DNA of 64,000 bases from Pinguiococcus pyrenoidosus (Eukaryota > Sar > Pinguiophyceae > Pinguiochrysidales > Pinguiochrysidaceae), in contig JAAMXY010000859.1 of assembly GCA_019677205.1 (NCBI GenBank), positions 1-64,000 of the forward strand. The letters run 5' to 3'. The position numbers were made by a program, and so were the translations under genes. Below are positions 1 through 11,600 of the stretch, piece after piece; position 1 is the first letter of the stretch; the number at the start of each line of letters is the position of its first letter. The notes under the pieces are model-generated. The model was given only the letters and a program-made list of their open reading frames with translations. It had not been told where the DNA came from and searched no databases.

Positions 1-2690
1 GGCAGATGTCGTTCAACGCCGACTCCGATCGATCGACGCAGGTCTCGCCCGAGTACGGCAGCAGGGAGCTATTCGTTGGCGACTGCAAGCTCGAGCCACC
101 TCCACAAACGTAGCCTGCGGCGCACAGTCCGGACGGAGAAGACAAGCCTGGGACGCCACAGAAATAGCCAGGAGTGCAATCCAGGCATTCTGCTTCGAGG
201 CTCAGTTGCGTCGCGTTGCTAAAAGTTCCCGCTGGGCAGGGATACTCGGTGCCGAACTTCGTCCCACTAGGGCAAAAGTGCCCAGTCGGACAAGCATCTG
301 GCGAAGAAGTTGCTCCGTCGCAGAAGAGGCTCGCTGGACACGTCTTGCAGCCGGTCTGACCAACGACGTCCTGGTACGTCCCGGCTGGACATGCGACTGG
401 CGCCGGGTCGGCCCCGGCGCAGAAGTGGCCAGCGGTACAAGGGAAGGATGCGTGGCTGGACGTGCCTTCCGGGCAGTAGAATCCGGCTGGGCAAGGGACC
501 GCGTCCTCGTCGACCGTTCCTGCACTGGCGCACTCGTAGCCAGCAGGACAGTCACTGCAAGCACTCAAGTTCGTCTGGAGAAGTGCTTGAGAGTAGGTGC
601 CGGGTGGACACGGAACGGGCGACGCGGTCCCCTCGGGGCAGTAATGCCCCCGCGGGCAGAGGTCGTTCGCTCCGCCGCCGGACCGATTCACGCAGGTCTC
701 ACCCGTGTACGGGACAAGGGAAGAGTTGACCGGGGTGGCGAGGCTGGAGCCTCCGCCGCAAACGTAGCCCGCATCGCACAGCCCAGTCGGCGAGGAAAGG
801 CCCGTTGTCTCACAGTACTCGCCGCCAGGACACTCGGCGCATTCCCCTTCGAGGCTGAGCTGCGTCCGGTTGCTGTAGGTGCCTGCCGGACAGGGGAACT
901 CGGACGCGAACTCGGTGCCATTTGGGCAGAAGTGCCCAACAGGGCAGACAGCCGGGCTCGAAGTGGCTCCGTCACAGTAGAAGCCCGCGGGACAGACCTT
1001 GCAGCTGGACTGACCCGGCAGGTCTTGGTACGCCCCAACGACACAGGGCGCTGGGCTGGCATCGCCGCCGGCACAGAAATGCCCGACCGTGCAAGGGAAT
1101 GAGGCGTGATCCGACGTCCCCTGCGGGCAGTAGTGGCCCGATGCGCATGGAACCAAGGTGTCGTTCACGGTGCCCACGTTAGCGCATTCGTATCCTGCGG
1201 AGCATTCGCTGCAGCCCGACGCGTTGACTTGCATCAAAGCTTGCGAGAACTTGCCTGTCGCGCATGGCACAGGAGACGCGCTTCCCTCCGGACAGTAGTG
1301 CCCGCGAGGACAGACGTCGTTGAGAGCGTACCCGGTGGAGTCCACACAAGTCTCGCCCCGGTACGGGTGCAGCGAAGAGTTGACCGGCGTCCCGAAGGTG
1401 GAACCGCCTCCGCATACGTATCCAGCTTCGCACAGTCCGGTGGGCGCGGATAAGCCGGCCGTCTCGCAGTAGTATCCGCCCGTGCACTGGGTACACTCGG
1501 CTTCAAGACTGAGCGACGTCAAGTTGCTGTAGGTGCCCGCGGGACACGGATGCTGCGTCGCGAACTCAGTCTCGTTCGGGCAGAAGTGCCCAATCGGACA
1601 GACGTCTGGCGACGACGTGCCGCCGTCGCAGTAGAACCCAGCAGGGCATGCGTCGCAGCTCGATTGCCCAGCAGTGCCTTGGTATTTCCCCGACTCGCAA
1701 GGCGTGGGGGCCGACGATGCCACGGTGCAATAGTGCCCAACTGTGCACAAGTTCACCGCATGATTGGAGGTGCCGCTGGGACAGAAGTACCCGGCGGGGC
1801 AGACGTTGCCGAACTCGTCCACAGTTGCCTCGCTGGGACACTCGTATCCGCCCGGACAGGACTCGCACGTCGAGATATTCCACCGAAGCTGCGCCTTCGA
1901 GAACGTCCCCGAGGGGCATGGAACGGGCGCAGCGCTTCCCGAAGGGCAATAGTGCCCCGGTGGGCAGATGTCGTTCGTGGCCGAGAAAGTCTGGTTCACA
2001 CACGTCTCGCCGTTGTACGGGGATATGAGGGACTCGTGCGGTGCATTAATTGCGGCACCCCCGCCGCAATAGTAGCCCGGCAAGCAGAGCCCCGTCGGGC
2101 TGACTAGACCCGTCGTCTCGCAGTAGTAGCCCGCGCTGCAGGCCTGGCATTCTCCGGCCTCGCGCAGTCCGGTGACGTTGCTGAATGTTCCGGCAGGACA
2201 AGGGAACTGCGTCGCGGCCTGCGTCCCGTTCGGGCAGTAGACGCCAAGCCCACAGAGCTCTGGCGTCACCGTGCCGTTGGCATCACCGCAGAAGTACCTT
2301 TCCGGGCACGTGCGACAGGCAGCCTGGCCTTGATCTTCTGTGTACGTGCCGACGGCGCACGCGTACGGAGACGCCGTTCCCTCGGGGCAGTAGTGCCCGG
2401 TGGGACAGAGCTCTGTGGGAACCGTGTCACCTCCAGAACAGAAGAAACCCTCATAGCACGAGTGGAGCAGGCCCGACGTCATGCCCAGGTCCGGGCAGAA
2501 GAATCCGCCGGGACAGGGATTGCAATCGGTCACGGCCTGCAGCGCACTCGAGTTGCTGTAGGTCCCATTCGGACAGGGCGTTGGACTTCCAGAGGCCGAC
2601 GGGCAGTAGTGGCCAGCGGGACAAATGTCGTTCAAGGCCGTGCCGTTGCGGGCGACGCAGATGTCCCCCAGATAGGCGCTCACGTTGGAG
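1..2690 (-). repeat. 654-bp (218-codon) tandem coding superrepeat
   Basis: Within the cysteine-rich region the segment encoding PYxGETCV recurs with exact spacing: the plus-strand string gtacgg that marks it lies at 53, 707, 1361 and 2015, three intervals of exactly 654 bp. A diverged fifth copy lies near 2670. Each unit carries the same order of blocks, for example LSxPTGLCxAGYVCGGG, a TPVNSSLxPYxGETCV block, CPxGHYCPEG and CPAGFYCDG. The array runs off the left edge, so the copy number is unknown. Confidence 0.85.
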
Positions 2691-5600
2691 GAGCTGTCCG
2701 GCGTGGCGGTCGCAGAAGCTCCGCCGCAGTAGAAGCCAGCGTCGCAGGCCCCGCTGGGTTCCGTCAGGCCCCGAGCCCCGGCGACGCGGCAGTAGTATCC
2801 CGGCACGCAGGGGCTGCACTGGGACTCCAGGGACAGTCCGGTGAGGTTGCTGAAAGTGCCGTTGGGACAGGGGTGGTCGAATCGGTACCCAGTGCTAGCA
2901 TCGCAGTAGTGTCCTGCCGGGCACTCGGCGGGGGAAGACGTACGGCTGTCGCAGTAGAACCCCGGGGGACACTCCTCGCAGTCCCCGCTCAGAGAGGCGT
3001 TCTGGTAGGTCCCCGCTACGCAATCCAGCGGCTCGCTCTGGCCTCCGGGACAGTATGTGCCCGGGGGACAGCCGAGGGTCGCCGTGGAGGTCCCGTTCGG
3101 ACAGTAGTAGCCAAGCGGGCACGACGCGTTCGGGAAAACGAGCCCCGCCGTCGGGCACTCGAAGCCGCCAAGGCAGGGCAAGCAAGCACTGTCGTTGGTG
3201 TTCCCCGTGCTCTCGGAGAAGGTCCCCGCCACGCAGGGCGTCGGATTTACCGTGCCCGAGCCGCAGTGGTGACCGGCGGGGCAGATGTCGGCAACAAGGT
3301 CGCCCGTAGCGTTGTCGTAGACCTCGAGTGGCTTGAAGTACGGCGACCCACGAAGGCAGAAGTAGCCCTCCGAGCACGCTCCGGTGATGGTCCCACTCGC
3401 GTTCACACAGTAGAAGCCGCCCGGGCACGGGGAAGCGACAACACTCCCTTGCGCACAGTACTCCCCAGCGACACAGGGCCCGCCGGTGTCGCAGTCCCCA
3501 TCGCCGTCGCCGTCGACGCACGCGGGGGTGGCCGAGAAGGCCGCGCCCGAGCAGTAGAAGCCTTCGTCGCAGAAGCCGTCCTCCACCGTGTTTGCCTGTC
3601 CTTCGGCGTATCGACCGGGCTGCGCATCGACACAGTTCGACACGTTGGTGTTCCGCGTCGTGTTGGACACCGTCCCCTCCGGGCACGGATACTCGGTGGA
3701 AAACGTCGTGCCCTCCGGGCAGTAGTACCCCTCGTCACACTCGTTCGCGCCAAAGTCGGAAGTTCCGGTCGGGCAGTAGTATCCTGCCGGGCAGACCGCG
3801 CAACTGTCGGAGCCGTTGGATGCGGAGTATGTCCCGGCAGCGCATAGCTGCGGCGTCACCGTACCATTCACGCAGAAGCTTCCGGCGGGGCAGATGTCGC
3901 CTCCCACCTCGAGACCACCCGAGCTGGAGACGCCCAAGGTCGGTCGAGGCTCGGAGTTGTTCCGCTTGCAGTAGTAGCCGGCGTCGCAGAGGCCCGTGGG
4001 CGCCTCGAGCCCAGCCGTCTCGCAGTAGCTACCGTCATCGCACTCGGTGCACAGAGCCAGGGAATCGAGAAGCGTGGACGGATTGTACGTCCCAAGCGGA
4101 CAGGCCTCGGGATGGGAGGACCCGGCCGGGCAGTAGAACCCGGTCGGACACCCCTTCTCGCTGGTGTCGTTGAGGGTCCTCCCGGTGGCGGTGTAGGCCT
4201 CCGAAGGACAGTAGTATCCGTTTGCACAGGCGAGGCCCGTTCCGGTGGTCATGCCCGTGGATGGGCAATAGTATCCAGCGGGACAGGACGTGCACAGCGT
4301 CTCCGCAGTGAGATGCGAGGCGGCCCCGAACTTGCCTGCCGGACACAAGGGCACCGCGAGGCCCGTGCCCTCAGGGCAGTAGCTCCCCTGGGGGCAGTCT
4401 TGGGTGTTCTCTCTGTCGATTCCGTCGCAGAAGAACCCCGCAGGGCAGGTGGTGCACGCCGAAGCGCCCGTGGTGTTGCTGTAGGATCCCGCCGAGCACG
4501 GCGCGGGATCGGAGGAACCCTCCGGGCACTCGCTGCCCGTGGGACAAATGTCGTACCTGTCCTCGCAGGACGTGTCGTTGCCAGAGCAGATCGGATAAAG
4601 TTCTGGTGCGCCCAGCTTGCACCAGTGCCCGGCACCGCAGGCGACCGCGGTGTCGTTGCAGTCGCTCGAGGCGGTGAGGGCACACGTGCCCACGGTGGTG
4701 CACGCAAACCCAGCAGGGCAAAGGGGGCAGAAGGTCTGCTCGGTCGTTACCGTTTCCATCATGGACGACACGTTCAGGCCGTCGTAGTAGTGCTCCCCGT
4801 CGTTGCTGAGGGAAGTCATGTACGAACCTTGTGGGCAAGGAATCGGGTACTGCGTCCCCTGGGGGCAGTAGTGCCCGATCGGACAGCGTCCGCCCCACGT
4901 AAGCTCGTCGGCAGCCGGGTTCGGTAGATCCGCGCCTCGGCCGTTGCAGAAATATCCCGGATCGCATTGCCCGGTCGGGTCCGTCAGCCCGTTCGTTGCA
5001 CAGTAGTAACCACCCATGCAGTCCAGGCACTCAGTTTCGTTGTGCAAGCCGCTGATGTTGCCGAAGGTGCCCTTCGGGCACGGGGTTGGGGATACCGACG
5101 CGGTGTCGCAGTAGGACCCCTCCGGGCAAAGGACGCCGGCCGTCATGGTGGTGTTCGGGCAGTAGAAGCCTGCGGGGCAGGACCGGCATAGGCCTTGCCC
5201 ATACAGAGCATTCTTCGTCCCGACGGGACACTCGAGCTGGTTCGGGGAGCCCTCCGGAGCGTAGTGACCCGGGTCGGCCTGGTTCGCCGTGGGGGACGAG
5301 GACCCTGCGGCGCAGTAGTATCCCGCGCTGCATGGGCCCGTGGGCGACGGGTTGCTGCTGCCGGCACAGTAGTAGCCGGGATCGCAGGAGATGCACTCCT
5401 CCGGGGTCATGGCGCCCGAAAAGTTGTTGTACGTGCCCGGAGGACACGGCTGAGGCGCCGAGGCCCCCAGAGAGCAGTACCCACCGGGAGGGCACAAGCC
5501 CCCAACATCTCCCTGAGCCGGAACGGACGGCGACCCCGGCCCTTCGGGAGCCGACGTGTAGCTCCCACCGGAGCAGAAATAGCCCGGGTCGCACTGCCCC

Positions 5601-8600
5601 CGCGGCGCCAGCAGCCCGATGCGATCGCAGTAGTAGCCAGAGTCGCAGTCGGTGCAGTCGTCGCTCGACGGGACGTTGGTACCGTTTCCGTACTTGCCAA
5701 GGGGACAGCCGATCGGGAAACCCAGCCCCGTCGTGCAGTAGAAGCCTTGCGGGCAATCGATCGGGTCCCCGGTCCCTTCGGGGCAGTAGAACCCCTCTGT
5801 GCAGTCGGTGCAATTGGCCACCCCTTCTGCGCCGGCCGTGTCAACGAAGGTGCCTTCTGGACATGGGATTTCCGTTGGTCCCGTTGAGCCCGCGGGGCAA
5901 TAGAAGCCCGGAGAGCACTGTCCGGAAGATGGAGTCGAGCTCCCACTGGTCGTGTAGAAGCCCGCCGCCGTCACCACGCAGTCCTCCTCCTCGTCGATCC
6001 CGGGTTGGTCGTTGTACTTACCTCCCGGACATGGTAGCGGGAACGCCGTTGCCGTGGGACAGTAGTGTCCCGTCCGGCAGGCGTTGGAGACGAGATCGGG
6101 CACGGTCGACATCCCTTCGTCGCAGTACGTCCCATTGAAGCACTGGCCTGCCAAGTCGGACGACTGGCTCCAGGAGCCGCCGCCGGTAAGCATTTCGGTC
6201 TCCGTCGTTGCTGACTTTGCGCAGTAGTGGCCAGCCTCGCACGTGCTGCAGTCGCCCGCGCCCTGGGCGGAGTACGTGCCGGCACTGCACGCGGTACTAT
6301 TCGTCGACCCCGTCGCGCAGAAGTGTCCAGCGAGGCAGGAGAGGCAGCTCGACGACGACCCGGCCGACGTGTTGGAAGAATACGTGCCTGCCGGGCAGAG
6401 CGTGGGCGTTGCGGAGCCTTCGACGCAGAACGATCCAGCGGGACACGCCGTGCACTCGGTATCGTTCGTGAGATCGATGGCGGACGAGTAGGTGCCCGCT
6501 GGGCACGGGAACTCGTCCAAGCTCGTGGTGCCTGCGGGGCAAAAGTAGCCAGCTCCGCAGGAGCCGTGCACGTCGTCGCCGCCGCCGCGGCAGAAGAATC
6601 CCGGCGGACAGGTCAGGCACTCGGACGACGCCGTCAGGCCGGTCGCGTTGCTATACGTTCCCTCCGGGCACGGGAACTCGGTGGAGACGGTGGTGCCGGC
6701 GGGGCAGTAGTACCCTGCGATGCAATCCTGCCCCGTAGGTGCAGTACTCCCAGTCGCGCACGCGTATCCAGCGGGGCAAGTTATGCACTGCGTGATGTTT
6801 TCCAGGCCCGTACTGGGGGAGTAGGTGCCCCGGGGGCACTCGGCCGGAGCGGCGGAGCCTGCGGGACAGTAGTGGCCGGCTGGACAGATTGCCGTGCCGG
6901 TGCTGTTGACGTTTCCCGATCCGGCGCAGTAGTATGTCGCATCACACGGGAGGCAGTGGCCCTCGGTCGTTGCCCCCTCCACGGAGTTGTACGTGCCCGG
7001 TGGGCACGGAGTCAGCGCCGGTGCCGCGCCGGAGGCCCAAGCCGCGCAGTAGCTTCCCGCAGGGCAGGTGGTGCAGGCAACGAGCGGATCGCTCTGGTTC
7101 GTGGCGAATCCGTACTTGCCAGCTGGGCAGGGCTCTTGCGCGTACTGGCCCTCTGTTCCCGTCGAGCACCAGTGGCCGGTGCTGCACACGGTGGGCGTCG
7201 TGGCGGCTTCATCGCAGTAGCTACCGGCCGGGCAAGTGATGCAAGCCGTTAGCACCGTGTTGCCTTGGTTCCCGCTGTACGTGCCCGCTGGACACGGTTG
7301 CTGGTCCGATGCAAGGCCCGTGCCCTGCGGGCAGTAGTAGCCGGCGTCGCATAGCTCGCGCGTCGCGGCGGTGGTGCCGTCGTTGGGGCAGCGGTACCCT
7401 TCTGTGCACTTTTGGCACGCGTCCGCTTCGCTTTTTCCACCCGTGACGTTGCCGAACGTGCCGATCGGGCAGTCGGTCCTCCCGTCCGGTGGGATGCAGT
7501 ATCCGCCGATGGCACACTCGTCTCCCGGAGGTGCGGGTTGCACGGAGCCCGCGGTGCACACGTAGCCAGGGTTGCAGACCAGGCAGCTGATGAAGCCGGT
7601 GTAGCTGTAGTACCCTTCGCTGCAGGTGGTCGGCGCCGCAGACGTCGTGGGACACTCGTACCCCGCGGGACACTCGGTGCAGTTCGTTGCACCAGCTAGG
7701 GAGTAGCTTCCCACCTCACATGCCTCTGGCTCTTTCGTGGTCTCGGGACAAAAGTAGCCGGCGGTGCACTCCGTGCAGGTTGCCGATCCGAGCAGCGAGT
7801 AGGAGCCGCTGCTGCAGGTTGTCGTGGGAGCAACGTTGCTTGTGGGGCATTCGTAGCCGGCGGGGCATGGTGAGCAGGAGCTTTGACTCCCGACGCTATA
7901 GTAGCCGACGCCGCACAGCACTTGGAGAGACGAATCGGTCCGCGGGCACGCGTAGCCGGCTGGGCACGCAGCGCAAGATGCGCTCCCAGGAGAGTCGGCG
8001 TAGGTTCCTTCTGCGCATGGATAGATCAGGTTCACTGTCTTGTTTGGGCAGAAGTGCCCAGTAGGACAAGTGGTACACTCGGAGACAGCATACTCGCTGA
8101 AGGAGCCGTCGGAACACGCGCTGATGTCCGCCCCGTCAAAGCTACACGCGAACCCCGCTGGGCACGGCGTGCAGACCGAAGAGCCCGCGGCCGCGTAGGT
8201 TCCGTTGGTGCACGTGATCTCCAACGCCAGGTCCGTTCGCGGGCACTTTGAGCCCGCCGAGCAGCTGGTACACGATGGCTGTCCACCGGCGCTGTAGGTG
8301 CCTGCCGAGCACGCCGACATGGACGACGAGTTCGTGTCTGTACAAGCGAAGCCCGCCGGGCAGTAGGTGCAGTTCTGCTGGCTCCCCACACTGAAGGTGC
8401 CGGGCTGGCAGGCAGCTGGCGCGGCGTCGGGAGAAGCGCACGAGAACCCCACCGGGCAGGCCGTTACGGACTCGCTGCCTTCCAGACAGTAGGATCCCAC
8501 GGGGCAGGCCAGCGGGAGGCTCGAGGGCAGGGCGCAGTAGTAGCCGGCAGGGCAGCGCACCGCTGGCTCGTCCTGGCCGAGGCAGTAGAACCCCGATGGA

Positions 8601-11600
8601 CACGGCACTGGGTCGCTTGCGGCGTCCGCTAGATAGTAGCCCGCCGGGCAGCCAGTGCAGGTCGAGTTGCCGCCAGACTGATACTTTCCCGGGTCGCACG
8701 CCTCAGGATTGCCTTGGTCGGGACATCCGAATCCAGCCGGGCACGGCTGGCACACCGAGTCGCCGGCAGCGGAATACGATCCCACGTCACACGCCGCAGG
8801 CGGCGAAGCGGCATCGGCGCAGGAGAACCCTGCGGGGCATGCCGTACAGTTCGTGCTGCCTTCACCGGAGTACGTTCCCGTGCCGCACAGTTCCGGCACG
8901 GCATCGGCGGAGCTGCAGAAGTGGCCCGCAGGGCAGACGGTGCAATTGGAGTTGAAGCCGCTCAGGGAGTAGAATCCGCCGGCACAGGCCACGGGGCCGA
9001 GCTGCGGAGAGGCGCACTCGAAACCGGCAGGGCACGGCTCGCAGCCGGCGTTGCCGACGCTGCTCTTGCTGCCGCTGCTACAGAGGCTGCACTGCGTGAT
9101 GTTGCCGCCGAAGCTGTAGGTGCCCTCCGTGCACGCCGTGGGGCTCAAACCTGGATCAAAGCAGCTGTACCCGACCGGGCAGTCCAGGCAAGCCGCCGCT
9201 TGCTCCCCGCTGTATCGGCCTGCTGGGCAGGGCGAGCAGGTTGCCGCTCCGTAAGCGCTGGCCGTCCCGTTCGAGCAGGACGTGGGCGTGATGGAAGGAT
9301 CCGAGCAGTCCAAGCCTGCTGGACAGTTGTCGCAGGACGTAGATCCATTCGTTGGTGCGTATCTTCCTTCGGCACACGATTGGCAAGAAGAGGCCGCCCC
9401 CGTGGAGAAGGTCCCTGCGGGGCACGGCGTGGCGCTCTCGTCGGAGTTGAAGCAGAAGTAGCCGGGCGGGCATACCACACAGTAGGCCCAACCGTCAAGA
9501 GAGTACGACCCATTCTCGCAGGGAGCTGGCGAAGCCCCCTGAGTCGGGCAGTAGGAGCCTGCTGGACACGACTGGCAGCTTGTGCTGTTCTCCGACGAGA
9601 AGGTCCCCGGCGAACACAGCTGCGGATCGGCAGCTGGGTCGCCGCACGCAAACCCGGCTGGGCAGTCCGTGCACCTCTCTTCCCCGCTAATTGACGCATA
9701 CGTTCCCGCGTCACAAGTTGTGCAGCTGAGTTGCCCCGCCGACGCGTACGTGCCTGGGAGGCAGACGGAAGGGTCGGCCGCCTTGTCTCCGCAGGAGTAG
9801 CCGGATGGGCAGGCCGTGCATGTCGTGCTCGCGTTCTGCGTTGCGTAGTACCCATCTGCGCAAGTCGTACAGGCCGCAGAGCTTGACGCGCCGGTCGCAC
9901 CGTTAGACGTCCCGGCTGGACAAGCTGCGGGGCTGTTGCAGCCGCCCGGGCAGAAGAACCCCAGTGGACACGTGGCGCAGCTGTTGTCGAGAGAGGAGTT
10001 GCCGCATGCGACGGGATACTCGCCCGGATTGCACTCGATGGCGCAATCGTTGTCGATGTCGAAGATGACCAACGTCACGGAGGTCTCGGCAACCACGCCA
10101 GCGCCGAGATTGCCTGCCACGGTGGCCTGGTGCTCAATGATCGCATTCCCGTCGTTCAGCTTGCCGGTCAAGTGGAGGAGCGAGACGGTGACGTTCCGCG
10201 CGTCGCTGTAGTTCGAAGCGGAGAAGGCGAAGGATCCCGACAGGACGGCGGCAACCGAGTCGTTGCTGCTCGTCGTGCTCACGATGACGTCCGACGTGGG
10301 TGGTTGGTCCAAGCTGAGGGTGTAGGTGACCGTCTCTCCTTCATACACGTACAGGAGCGGCTGCTCGACCAGAATCGCGATGCTCGAGTCGTCGAAGACA
10401 AGCACGGTCACGTTCCTCCTCGGATAGTACTGAGAATCTTCCAGAGCGGCGTACACCGGGTCACCGCTCGACGTCGAGTGGTGAATCACGACCTCGGAGG
10501 AACCATCGAGAGTCGCGTCCACGACCGGATCCACGCTGAAGTTCTGAGCTGCCGACCAGTTTGCCGGGCTGAAGTAGAGGGCCGACGGCGTAACCGTAAT
10601 CTCTTCACCTCCATCTCCGACCACCGTAGCGGTGACCGCGACAACGTCGCTTGGCTGCGCAGTAAGCTTGGCGTCGTACACGGACTCCTCCACGCTTTCT
10701 ATGAGGCTGATCTGGCTCTTCGACAGCAGCAGTCCAGGATCAAGAATGCTGTAGCTGTAAAAGTTGGTTGCCGCGTCGATCTCGTCACCGTCTGCGTCCA
10801 TTGTGGAGACCTTCGGGAACGTGCCATCCTCTCCCACTGACGGCATCCGCACCCCGTTGATCATGACTTGGATGCCTGTGCCGGCTGCGAGGAGGCTGCC
10901 TGAGAGCCTCGTGATCTCAACGAGCCGGGACGAGACCGAGACGGAGAAGCAGCACGCCTCGATGCCGGAGATCCCTGCTGCTCCCGTTGTGGACGGGATC
11001 GGAAAAGTGTCCGGTACCTCGAAGGAGATGATGCCGTCACTGGGCAGAGGATTCGCCAGAGTGAGGTCCAGCGTCACGTTGGAGGTCGCCCCAGAAGTCG
11101 GCTGACCCACATCGGCGCTGGCCGAAGTGAACGCAGCGGCCGTCAAAGCAATCGAATCTGGGAGATCGGCCGTGTTGAAGGTAGCGGATGCTTCGTTCAG
11201 AATCTCCGCGCCGTTTCGCAGCTGAATGAACGAGACGGCGCCCACGTCCCCGCCCGACGACGGATTTTGAATATTCGAGATGACCAGGGTCATCTCAGAG
11301 TTTGCTGCGACCGCATCAGCGAATGTGATATTCAGATTCCCTCCGCTCCCCGTCGATGGCTGCACGGAGGCCCCCAGCTCGGCCTGCGCAGACGCCAGGT
11401 CAAAGCCTGATGGAAGGCGGAGCTCAAGCGTGTATCCCGCGACGATTGCATGGGTCGTCGTCAGCGTCAAGTTGGCCGAATCGGATGACAGGCCTACCAC
11501 TGCGCTAGCCAGCGTGAAAGTCGGAGAGGGGTCCCCGAACGCGCTGGGCGTAATCGTGACTGCCACGGGCAACTCCTCCGAGTTCTGCGCGGCGCTGGAC

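Noticed and set aside
206-9694. Several long open frames on the plus strand opposite the giant gene (for example 206-1102, 2330-3847, 5086-6138, 6227-7252, 8714-9694)
   Set aside because: They are antisense shadows of the repeat: their translations are Arg/Ala/Gly-rich without domain motifs, while the minus frame gives regular CPAGxYC repeats with no stop.
10130-10840. 236-codon plus frame over the Calx-beta-like region
   Set aside because: It is an antisense shadow; the minus frame continues the giant protein without interruption.
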